Assembly (NCBI GenBank): GCA_021730855.1
Contig: JAKFYM010000110.1
Location: forward strand, 1 to 5,522
Source of the DNA: Bdellovibrionales bacterium
Lineage (GTDB): Bacteria > Bdellovibrionota > UBA1018 > CAIPTA01
Direction of reading: 5' to 3'
Length of the DNA stretch: 5,522 nt
This document shows, in pieces, positions 1-5,214 of this stretch. The notes beneath the pieces are model-generated. The model ran no database searches. It worked only from the letters and a program-made list of their open reading frames with translations, and was not told where the DNA came from. Position 1 is the stretch's first letter, and each line of letters begins with the position of its first letter. The translations under genes and the position numbers were made by a program.

Positions 1-1018
1 CGCGGTTGAGCTCTTCTATTTCCTGCTCCAGCCAGGAATGGCTTTTTAGGATCTCACTCATGGTGAGGTCGTTGAGTGCTCCCAAGCGTACGAGGGAAAT
101 GGCGTAAACTCGCTCAAGAGTTGGCAAGTCTTTCCTTTGGTAGGCGGCCTGCGCTCGATGCCAAATGCTCTCCTGCCAAAAGCCAAGTTTCCCGCTGCTT
201 TCTTTGCCATGGCTATCAGGGTGAAGTTTGCGCACGAGCTTGCGGTATAGCAGCTTGAGTCTTTCGGTGGCGGAGTCTAGGGGCTGGCTTGCCTCCGCTT
301 GGTCGCGGGAGCTTCTACTTGCCGAGGCCCGGCGGATTGCCTCTAGTATGGGCGCGAATGGCTCACCATGGGTGAGCTCATGTATTTTCGAGTATTCAGA
401 TTGCACCGGCTCACTCATTTGGTCCCAAATCCGCAGAAAAAAATCTGCGTCTTCCGCGATCTCCGCAAGCCGTAAGACATCTAGCAAAAAATCCATTGCG
501 GAAGTTTGGTTAGCGGAGGCCGCCTGGATCTCTTCCGCGCTCATTTTCTTAAAGCATTCATAGTCCCGTTGGTCCTCTTCGCTGAAGCTGGTCGTTTCAA
601 AAGAATGCTCCTGCTTGGCACGGCGCTTAGCCTCCTTCTCTGCTTGGATGGTGCTCTCCCGCGCCTGCCTGGCGGCTTCAATGCGGGCACGATCTTCCTC
701 ACTGCCGGAGCGGTATTGCTCTTCTTCTTCCTGAAAAATAAGAAATGCCTCTAAGGCAGAGATTTTATTTAAATAGGAAAGAATGGTGACATAGCGATCC
801 ACGCGCAGCAGTTCGCCATGTTCGGATCGCAGCGCCACTAAGTGCGCTTGCTCTTGGCGGAAGGTAAGAGCAAACCAGGCCTCGAAAAGCTCTTTGTCTG
901 TTTGATGGAAGGAGGCAATCCTTTTATCGAGGCCATCTAATTTTTTTAGCAGCGATGCCGCTCGGGTAAAATGTGCCTTGCGCAGATGATGGTCGTCGAT
1001 GATGAGGAGCGCGTGCAT
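1..1018 (-). CDS. J-domain (DnaJ-like) protein, 3' end beyond the window
   Basis: The minus-strand reading frame is open for 339 codons from an ATG at 1018 to the left edge, so the C-terminus is missing. Residues 255-268 (LKLLYRKLVRKLHPD) look like J-domain helix II plus the diagnostic HPD loop (H266-P267-D268). The next stretch, about 280-305 (FWQESIWHRAQAAYQRKDL), looks like helix III. J domains stimulate the ATPase of DnaK/Hsp70, so a cytoplasmic co-chaperone or adaptor role is inferred. Residues 1-95 look helical, 95-140 are a highly charged Glu/Arg/Lys segment that may form a coiled coil, and 145-240 are unassigned. There is no Gly/Phe region or zinc finger, so this is not a canonical DnaJ. 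The start is fixed by an in-frame TAG two codons upstream; no Shine-Dalgarno is present. It uses more CTA, TTA, ATA and AGG codons than the peptidase gene. The J-domain call is good; the client and role are unknown. Confidence 0.85.
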   Translation of the reverse strand, partial: MHALLIIDDHHLRKAHFTRAASLLKKLDGLDKRIASFHQTDKELFEAWFALTFRQEQAHLVALRSEHGELLRVDRYVTILSYLNKISALEAFLIFQEEEEQYRSGSEEDRARIEAARQARESTIQAEKEAKRRAKQEHSFETTSFSEEDQRDYECFKKMSAEEIQAASANQTSAMDFLLDVLRLAEIAEDADFFLRIWDQMSEPVQSEYSKIHELTHGEPFAPILEAIRRASASRSSRDQAEASQPLDSATERLKLLYRKLVRKLHPDSHGKESSGKLGFWQESIWHRAQAAYQRKDLPTLERVYAISLVRLGALNDLTMSEILKSHSWLEQEIEELNR

Positions 1019-1029
1019 TGCCTAGGCGT

Positions 1030-1035
1030 ATCATA
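1030..1035 (-). promoter_or_regulatory. Candidate -10 hexamer of the J-domain gene
   Basis: On the minus strand this reads TATGAT, five of six matches to TATAAT, and ends 11 nt before the ATG at 1018. A start site about 7 nt downstream would give a leader of only a few bases. No recognisable -35 box lies at the expected spacing, so the call rests on the hexamer, its position and the same arrangement at the other genes. Confidence 0.4.
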
Positions 1036-1209
1036 ATGAGGGGCGGAGACTGAATAGGGCGGTTCGGATTTCCGAGGTGGGTATTTTTAACCAAAGGTCT
1101 CCCGACAATCCTTACGATTACAGGATTTTATATGACCTAGATGAGGAAAATCTGCCGCTTTTCCTAACTACACGTTTTCGTCGGTTTTTCTTTCTCGGTT
1201 CGCGGACCC

Positions 1210-1237
1210 ACGAGCCTTCCTCCCAGCCCCGGCTCGT
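1210..1237. repeat. Perfect 7-bp inverted repeat, operator-like
   Basis: ACGAGCC (1210-1216) and its exact reverse complement GGCTCGT (1231-1237) are separated by 14 nt. The half-site centres lie 21 bp apart, about two helical turns, which suits a dimeric regulator on one face of the DNA. The dyad brackets the expected -35 region and ends 2 nt before the TACAAT hexamer. It could instead form an RNA hairpin if transcription starts further upstream. Chance is possible for a 7-bp match. Confidence 0.4.
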
Positions 1238-1239
1238 CT

Positions 1240-1245
1240 TACAAT
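1240..1245 (+). promoter_or_regulatory. Candidate -10 hexamer of the M16 peptidase gene
   Basis: TACAAT matches TATAAT at five of six positions and ends 6 nt before the ATG at 1252. Transcription would then begin at or next to the start codon, giving a leaderless message. There is no good -35 at 16-18 bp spacing (TTCCTC at 1217-1222), which may indicate activator dependence. A purine run just before the ATG (AGAAG) is too close to act as a normal Shine-Dalgarno. Confidence 0.5.
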
Positions 1246-1251
1246 AGAAGA

Positions 1252-2559
1252 ATGGCAAAAAAGCCCTTCTATCGTCGCTCCGTCTTAAAAAATGGTACGG
1301 TCCTGGTCACTCAGCATGCCGATTCTTTCAAGAGTCTCGCCATCGGGGTCTGGGTAAAGGGCGGCTCACGCCATGAGACCCCGGCCCAAGCCGGCATGGC
1401 GCATTTCCTGGAGCATATGATGTTCAAGGGCACGGGCAAGAGATCGTCGCTCGATATTGCTCGCGATGTGGATCTCGTGGGCGGAGATTTCAACGCAATG
1501 ACCACGCGGGAATACACCTGCTTCCACCTCACCCTGCCGTATAAGGAAGTGGACTTTGGGCTCGAGCTGCTCACCGATATTTTGAAAGACTCGCGCTTTG
1601 ACCCCGTGGAGCTTGAGCGCGAACGCATGGTGGTGCTGCAAGAGTTTGCGATGGTGGAAGAGAGCCCGGAAGAGTGGGTGCACGAGGTGCTTTTCGAAAA
1701 AGCCTTTGGCACGCATCCCTTGGGGCGCCCAATCTTGGGCACGGTGAATGTGCTCAAATCCTTCGACCGCGAAGATGTGCGCCGCTATTTTCAGCAACAC
1801 TATTTCAGCAAAAATATCGTGATCACAATGGCGGGCGATCTTGACCATGCCACAGTGGTGCGCAAGCTCAACCGCATGCTGGGAGATTTTCGTGGCGTGC
1901 GCCGCCCTTTGCCGAAAAGTGCCCTGCGCCGGCCCAGATTTCAGCCCGGCGTGCACCTGATCCGTCGCGATACCGACCAAGCCCATGTGGCCATCGCCTG
2001 TGAGAGTTACCCGATCAACCACAAACAAAGAATTGCCGCATTCCTGTTGAATGCCTTCCTGGGCGGGAATATGTCGTCGGCGCTCTTTCAGGAAATTCGC
2101 GAGAAGCGCGGCTACGCCTATACTGTTTATTCCTCGCTCTCGCCCTTTACCGACACCGGCCTGCTCGGGATGTATTTTGCTACCAATCCCAAGCAAGTGC
2201 CCGAATGCATGGCATTGCTGCGCGAACAGGTAAATAAAATGATGGCTGGGCCGCTCGACGAGAAGGATCTTAAGATTGCCAAAAATAGCGTGAAGAGCGC
2301 CGTGCTGATGGGCGCCGACTCGATGGAGACGCGAATGTACACTCTGGCCAAGAGCGAGCTCTTCTATGAGCGCCAGGTAAGCGAGGAAGAGCTCAGTGAA
2401 ATGATTGAGAAAGTTACCGCGCTCGACATCTGGCGCGTGGCCCGCGAGCTTTTCGGCCGAGATCGGTGGTTGATCGTGGCTCTCGGAGAATTGAAGAAGA
2501 AGGACCTTACACAAAAATTTTTTTCCTCCCGATCGACGAGAAAATCCCATGCCTCATGA
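1252..2559 (+). CDS. M16B family zinc metallopeptidase (processing-peptidase-like)
   Basis: This 435-residue protein has the inverted zinc motif HFLEH at 51-55: H51 and H55 are zinc ligands and E54 the catalytic base. The third ligand is E131 in VVLQEFAM, 76 residues after H55, which is normal M16 spacing. The second M16 domain (about 185-370) carries the glycine-rich loop GGNMSSALFQEIREKRGYAY (271-290), with the conserved R286 and Y290 region. Length and two-domain layout match single-chain M16B enzymes related to mitochondrial processing peptidase beta and Bacillus YmxG. The N-terminus (MAKKPFYRRS) has no signal peptide, so it is probably cytoplasmic. It should cleave peptides or unfolded segments inside a clam-shell chamber; the substrate is unknown. 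The start gives the usual short lead into the first beta-strand. An A5T7 tract lies in the last 15 codons. The lytic transglycosylase gene follows after 43 bp and may be co-transcribed. Confidence 0.95.
   Translation: MAKKPFYRRSVLKNGTVLVTQHADSFKSLAIGVWVKGGSRHETPAQAGMAHFLEHMMFKGTGKRSSLDIARDVDLVGGDFNAMTTREYTCFHLTLPYKEVDFGLELLTDILKDSRFDPVELERERMVVLQEFAMVEESPEEWVHEVLFEKAFGTHPLGRPILGTVNVLKSFDREDVRRYFQQHYFSKNIVITMAGDLDHATVVRKLNRMLGDFRGVRRPLPKSALRRPRFQPGVHLIRRDTDQAHVAIACESYPINHKQRIAAFLLNAFLGGNMSSALFQEIREKRGYAYTVYSSLSPFTDTGLLGMYFATNPKQVPECMALLREQVNKMMAGPLDEKDLKIAKNSVKSAVLMGADSMETRMYTLAKSELFYERQVSEEELSEMIEKVTALDIWRVARELFGRDRWLIVALGELKKKDLTQKFFSSRSTRKSHAS
2513..2524 (+). repeat. A5T7 homopolymer tract in the 3' end of the peptidase gene
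   Basis: Five A followed by seven T encode K422-F423-F424 and the first base of S425 of the M16 peptidase. Such tracts can cause polymerase slippage and DNA bending. The +1 frame is open from 2495 through the lytic transglycosylase stop at 3109, so losing one T would join the two proteins. Only the bases are seen directly; any effect is inference. Confidence 0.6.
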
Positions 2560-2566
2560 AATTTTG

Positions 2567-2595
2567 TTTGCACGGCGGCAAAATCCCCGTAGCAT
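2567..2595 (+). promoter_or_regulatory. Weak candidate promoter of the lytic transglycosylase gene
   Basis: TTTGCA (2567-2572) and TAGCAT (2590-2595) are separated by 17 bp, with four of six matches in each box. The -10 ends 7 nt before the ATG at 2603, the same geometry as at neighbouring genes. With only 43 bp between the genes, transcription from the peptidase promoter is an equally good explanation. Confidence 0.25.
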
Positions 2596-2602
2596 TAAAT
2601 AT

Positions 2603-3109
2603 ATGAAAAGGACTTTCTGTCTCCTGGCCACGATGGCCCTTTTCACTTCTCCCGCTCCTCTCCAAGCAAAAGAAACCCTCCGCCAAGTCCAACTTGATTT
2701 CATCCAGACTTATATCGAAGAGGCCGCGGCGAAAGAGCGGCTAGAGCCAGCCCTCTTGCGGGCCGTGATCAAGGTGGAGTCCAATTTCAATCATCGAGCT
2801 GTTTCGCGAGTGGGGGCTAGGGGCCTAATGCAAATCATGCCGATGACGGCCGAGGGCTTGGGTTCGCAGAAGGCCTTGGACCATCGCAACCCCCGCGCGA
2901 ATATCCTGGCCGGCGCGCGCTACCTGCGCTCGATGATCAATCAATTTAGTGGAAAGCTAGAGCTAGCGATTGCGGCCTATAATGCGGGTCCCACCGCCGT
3001 GAACCGTTATGGGCGCATCCCGCCCTATCGGGAGACCCAAGCCTACGTGGCTAAGGTGATGAAGCAGCTAGAAGTGGAACGCAAGAGCCTAGCCGTGGCC
3101 GTGAACTAA
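2603..3109 (+). CDS. Secreted SLT-family (family 1) lytic transglycosylase
   Basis: This 168-residue protein has a signal peptide (basic MKR, hydrophobic CLLATMALF, likely cleavage after A22) followed by one SLT domain filling the rest. Visible motifs are the catalytic glutamate E59 in VIKVESNF, GLMQIMP at 74-80, AYNAGP at 125-130, and Y142 with ETQAYV at 144-149. It should cleave the MurNAc-GlcNAc bond of peptidoglycan in the periplasm and leave 1,6-anhydro-MurNAc ends. The compact size, with no LysM or other wall-binding domain, suggests a minimal enzyme used in wall remodelling or in local wall opening for an envelope machine. No lipobox is seen, so it is probably soluble. I chose the ATG at 2603 rather than the in-frame ATG at 2549, because the latter would put 18 non-signal residues ahead of the signal peptide and overlap the peptidase gene. 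There is no Shine-Dalgarno. Confidence 0.95.
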   Translation: MKRTFCLLATMALFTSPAPLQAKETLRQVQLDFIQTYIEEAAAKERLEPALLRAVIKVESNFNHRAVSRVGARGLMQIMPMTAEGLGSQKALDHRNPRANILAGARYLRSMINQFSGKLELAIAAYNAGPTAVNRYGRIPPYRETQAYVAKVMKQLEVERKSLAVAVN

Positions 3110-3126
3110 CGGCCCTGTTTCTTTTT
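3097..3126 (+). terminator. Rho-independent terminator of the lytic transglycosylase gene
   Basis: GGCCGT (3097-3102) pairs perfectly with ACGGCC (3109-3114) around the 6-nt loop GAACTA. A T-rich run with nine T in eleven bases follows (3116-3126). The loop and stem contain the stop codons of both convergent genes. Only the plus direction has a T tract; reading leftward, no T run follows the stem, so it serves the transglycosylase transcript. The stem is short at 6 bp but GC-rich. Confidence 0.65.
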
Positions 3127-3816
3127 CCAGATGATAAAGCCCACTACTCCGGCGCCCAAGAGCACGAGGAGGAGAAGCAGCTCGCTATCACCAGAGCTGC
3201 CACCACCGCCCACTTTTTTGGCGGCTCCCTCACCCCCGGGCGGAAAGAGCGCGCTTTCGCCACTGGCAATGTCTCCACCTTCACCGGTGGTGAAGTTGAT
3301 CTCTCCGCGTTTGCGGAAGGCCCGCAGGCTTTTCACCATATTTTCGATATCGGGGGCGTACTCTTCGTACTTGTCCTTACGCACGGAAAAGGTGACCAGG
3401 ATGCCAAGATCAGATTCCACGGTGGCTAGGTAGCGGGTGTAGAAATCGGGAATTTCCGACTGCAAGTGGAGCGAATCGATCCAGGTCTTGCCGGTGATGT
3501 CGAGCTCCTTCACGTAGCGAGGCTCGGAGGTGATGGATTCGCCGCTCAAGGATTGGTATTGCTGTGGCTTTTCGAGATGCGCTTTGTAGACGGGAAGCTC
3601 ATCCATGCCCGCTTTTTTTATTTTCGCGGCGAGCACGATGATCGCATCGCGCTTCTTTTGTTCGTCCGTGCTTTGGCAAACCCATTCCGTGCCATCGAGT
3701 TGGCAGTCCCATTTTTCGGGAAGTTGGAACTCGATGAACTGGTTCGCGAAGTTCTTTGCGAAAACCGTGATGGGTAGTGCGGCGACCACGAGCATGACGA
3801 TATAAATCTTTTTCAT
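3106..3816 (-). CDS. Exported single-pass anchored protein with PsbP/DcrB-like ectodomain (hypothetical)
   Basis: I do not recognise a named gene. The 236-residue product has a clear signal peptide (MKKIYIVMLVVAALPITVFA, cleavage after A20). A globular domain spans about 25-170. It begins with FIEFQLPEKWDC and ends with alternating strands and a helix (TRYLATVESDLGILVTFSV, then YAPDIENMVKSLR), a pattern reminiscent of PsbP/DcrB/Mog1-like folds; that assignment is inference. C38 and C47 could form a disulfide. Residues 171-210 are a Gly/Ser-rich low-complexity linker, followed by a hydrophobic helix (about 212-230) and a basic tail, KKKQGR. The protein should sit on the outer face of the inner membrane as a type I protein, or be processed at this tail, which resembles Gram-negative sorting tails of the GlyGly-CTERM type. 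Its TAG stop overlaps the TAA of the convergent transglycosylase gene. It lies 56 bp downstream of the barrel gene on the same strand. No Shine-Dalgarno precedes the ATG. Confidence 0.85.
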   Translation of the reverse strand: MKKIYIVMLVVAALPITVFAKNFANQFIEFQLPEKWDCQLDGTEWVCQSTDEQKKRDAIIVLAAKIKKAGMDELPVYKAHLEKPQQYQSLSGESITSEPRYVKELDITGKTWIDSLHLQSEIPDFYTRYLATVESDLGILVTFSVRKDKYEEYAPDIENMVKSLRAFRKRGEINFTTGEGGDIASGESALFPPGGEGAAKKVGGGGSSGDSELLLLLVLLGAGVVGFIIWKKKQGR

Positions 3817-3822
3817 ATTAGT

Positions 3823-3852
3823 AGGTTAGGGTTTGAGTTGGGGGCTTGGCAA
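3823..3852 (-). promoter_or_regulatory. Weak candidate promoter of the anchored-protein gene
   Basis: On the minus strand TTGCCA (3852-3847, five of six to TTGACA) is followed after 18 bp by TAACCT (3828-3823, three of six to TATAAT), which ends 6 nt before the ATG at 3816. The -35 is good and the -10 poor. The position repeats the arrangement at other starts in the window. Co-transcription with the upstream barrel gene is an alternative. Confidence 0.25.
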
Positions 3853-3873
3853 GCCGAAAATGCCTAAGGGCAT
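3843..3873 (-). terminator. Two small tandem hairpins after the barrel gene, possible weak terminator
   Basis: On the minus strand the barrel gene's stop codon runs into ATGCC-CTTA-GGCAT (3873-3860), a 5-bp stem extendable by one G-U pair, followed by only three T. A second hairpin, GGCTT-GCC-AAGCC (3855-3843), follows at once and has no T tract. They may trim or slow transcription between the barrel gene and the anchored-protein gene. As a full terminator the evidence is weak. Confidence 0.3.
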
Positions 3874-5165
3874 CATTCGCTGATAGTGACGCGCCGTGCT
3901 TCCTGGCCAGCGCTGATCGTGGCTTCGCGAGAGTAGCGATCCTGTACACGCAAGAAGGAATCGCTGGCTCGCACCTCCACCACTTGGGCGAGAGCGATGG
4001 GCTTTCTCTCCGTGCCTGACATATCGTCGGGCGGGAAGACTTGGAAGGTATCGCCTTTTTTCACGCCATCTTTTGCGCCGTAGGCGATGCGGAAAAAATT
4101 ATTCTGGCGGCTGACACGCAAAATCGTGGTCGAGGCTCCGTAGCGGATCACCTTGCGGGATGGCAGTTCTTTGCGCTCGGTGATCAGACGTTTCAGTTGT
4201 TCCTCGCGGTACTCCCGGTAGTTGAGCTCGGGCACCTGGTAGGGGCGCCAGGCCAAGCCGAAGCCACCGCCAAACCCTTTGGCCACGTTTTGTCCAGAAG
4301 CGGTAAGGATGGCGCCGGCTGCGAGCTCCCATTCTTTGGAAAGCAGCACGCCAGTGCCCAGGGTGACCGTGCGGAGAACGGGTCCGTCGCTTTTATAGAG
4401 CAGGCTACCGCCGGGAATTGGATCGGGCTGGCGCGGATTGATAGGGGCATCGGCGGCACCGAAGCGTTCGTTGGCGGAAAATTCGGCGAAGAAGCGCATC
4501 TTCTTTTCGCGCAGGAAATTGAAATCCGCTCGTAAGCTCCACGGGAAGGCGGCGGAATATCCCGCCGTGCGGTGGGTGTAGCCGGCTCCCGCGCTGAGGC
4601 CGAGCCATTCATTGGCGTACCAGGCAAAACGTGCGAGGGCGGTGAGGTCATTGCTCTGGTCTCCGAGCGGAGGTTTGCCGGGGCGGGCCTTATCGTACAT
4701 GGGGAAGAGCCAGGTGGTCTCCACGAGGGTGAGCCAGGTCTCGGGCGCCCATTCAGTTGGATAAACTTTATTTGTTGATTTAGAGCGATGAAGCAGCCAA
4801 CGCATGCCCACGAAGCCATCGCCAAAGCCATAGTTTTCATCGTCGGAGATATTGCTGCCTTTGGCATTCACCACAAAGACGGAGCGCACATCGGCCTGGG
4901 CAAACAAACTCACCGTGGGGCTGAAGCCAAATCCGGTATGGAGCCGCAGGTTTCCGTTGCGCACGTGTTCCATACTGGTGGGTTGGTCCACGTTTCCTTC
5001 GGTGCCGTAGTTCTCCGGGCTGTGGAAGTAATAGCCGTCCACGCTGAAGTGGGCGTTGCCTTCGCCTAGAAGCCAAAAGCGCGGCATGTCTGTTAGCGGC
5101 CAGGAGGGACCGATCGCAAACGCGGGCGCAGAAAAAAAGAAGCAGGCAATCACCAATAGACGCAT
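3873..5165 (-). CDS. Probable outer-membrane beta-barrel with FlgT-C-like C-terminal domain
   Basis: I do not recognise a named gene. The 430-residue product has a signal peptide (MRLLVIACFFFSAPAFA, cleavage after A17). Residues about 30-308 show alternating hydrophobic/polar strands rich in Gly, Trp, Phe and Tyr (for example LRLHTGFGFSPTVSLFAQAD, WLGLSAGAGYTH, GFGGGFGLAWRP), typical of an outer-membrane beta-barrel. A charged linker (311-338) leads to a soluble domain (about 340-428). There, ILRVSRQNNFFRIAYGAKDG, GVKKGDTFQVF, ALAQVVEV and ISAGQEARRV resemble the beta-rich C-terminal domain of flagellar FlgT. The barrel does not end in the usual aromatic C-terminal residue, which fits an appended domain lying in the periplasm. 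No plug domain or TonB box is seen. The upstream neighbour on the same strand is a partial unknown gene 49 bp away; the anchored-protein gene follows 56 bp downstream. The barrel is well supported by pattern, but the transport or structural role is unknown. Confidence 0.8.
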   Translation of the reverse strand: MRLLVIACFFFSAPAFAIGPSWPLTDMPRFWLLGEGNAHFSVDGYYFHSPENYGTEGNVDQPTSMEHVRNGNLRLHTGFGFSPTVSLFAQADVRSVFVVNAKGSNISDDENYGFGDGFVGMRWLLHRSKSTNKVYPTEWAPETWLTLVETTWLFPMYDKARPGKPPLGDQSNDLTALARFAWYANEWLGLSAGAGYTHRTAGYSAAFPWSLRADFNFLREKKMRFFAEFSANERFGAADAPINPRQPDPIPGGSLLYKSDGPVLRTVTLGTGVLLSKEWELAAGAILTASGQNVAKGFGGGFGLAWRPYQVPELNYREYREEQLKRLITERKELPSRKVIRYGASTTILRVSRQNNFFRIAYGAKDGVKKGDTFQVFPPDDMSGTERKPIALAQVVEVRASDSFLRVQDRYSREATISAGQEARRVTISE

Positions 5166-5173
5166 TGGTAGTC

Positions 5174-5203
5174 ATGATAGCGCGGAAAAAGGCGGATCGT
5201 CGA
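5174..5203 (-). promoter_or_regulatory. Candidate promoter of the outer-membrane barrel gene
   Basis: On the minus strand TCGACG (5203-5198, four of six to TTGACA) is followed after 18 bp by TATCAT (5179-5174, five of six to TATAAT). The -10 ends 8 nt before the ATG at 5165, so the message would have almost no leader. No Shine-Dalgarno is present. This is the best two-box promoter candidate in the window. Confidence 0.45.
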
Positions 5204-5214
5204 GGGGTCTTACT

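Larger units (their letters stand above)
1019..1251. other. Divergent intergenic region
   Basis: These 233 bases separate the leftward J-domain gene from the rightward M16 peptidase gene. The region holds a promoter-like hexamer facing each way and a 7-bp dyad next to the rightward one. A short inverted repeat (TCGGA/TCCGA, 1064-1075) and a distant 6-bp pair (GGAGAC 1045-1050 with GTCTCC 1098-1103) are also present but weak. A further AT-rich stretch around 1126-1133 could serve as a -10 but has no good -35. I see no convincing small ORF or structured RNA here. Confidence 0.6.

Noticed and set aside
76..563. Two plus-strand open frames (76-258 and 228-563)
   Set aside because: Both are antisense shadows of the J-domain gene, with Ser/Ala-rich low-complexity products and no motif.
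506..754. A plus-strand 82-residue frame with membrane-like hydrophobic segments
   Set aside because: It lies antisense to the Glu/Lys-rich segment of the J-domain gene; GAA/GAG codons read backwards as TTC/CTC, which makes artificial Phe/Leu-rich stretches.
1045..1103. GGAGAC/GTCTCC inverted pair as a possible structured RNA
   Set aside because: The arms are only 6 bp, 47 nt apart, and no further helices support a fold.
1366..2550. A 394-codon open frame antisense to the M16 peptidase gene
   Set aside because: It mirrors the codon pattern of the peptidase, is His-rich with no recognisable domain, and the plus strand has full M16 catalytic motifs.
2549..2602. Longer transglycosylase start at the ATG at 2549
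   Set aside because: It would put 18 charged, non-signal residues before an obvious signal peptide and overlap the peptidase gene; the ATG at 2603 starts directly with MKR and the hydrophobic core.
4041..4535. A 164-codon plus-strand frame antisense to the barrel gene
   Set aside because: It has no recognisable domain, while the minus strand has a signal peptide and a consistent beta-barrel pattern over the whole length.
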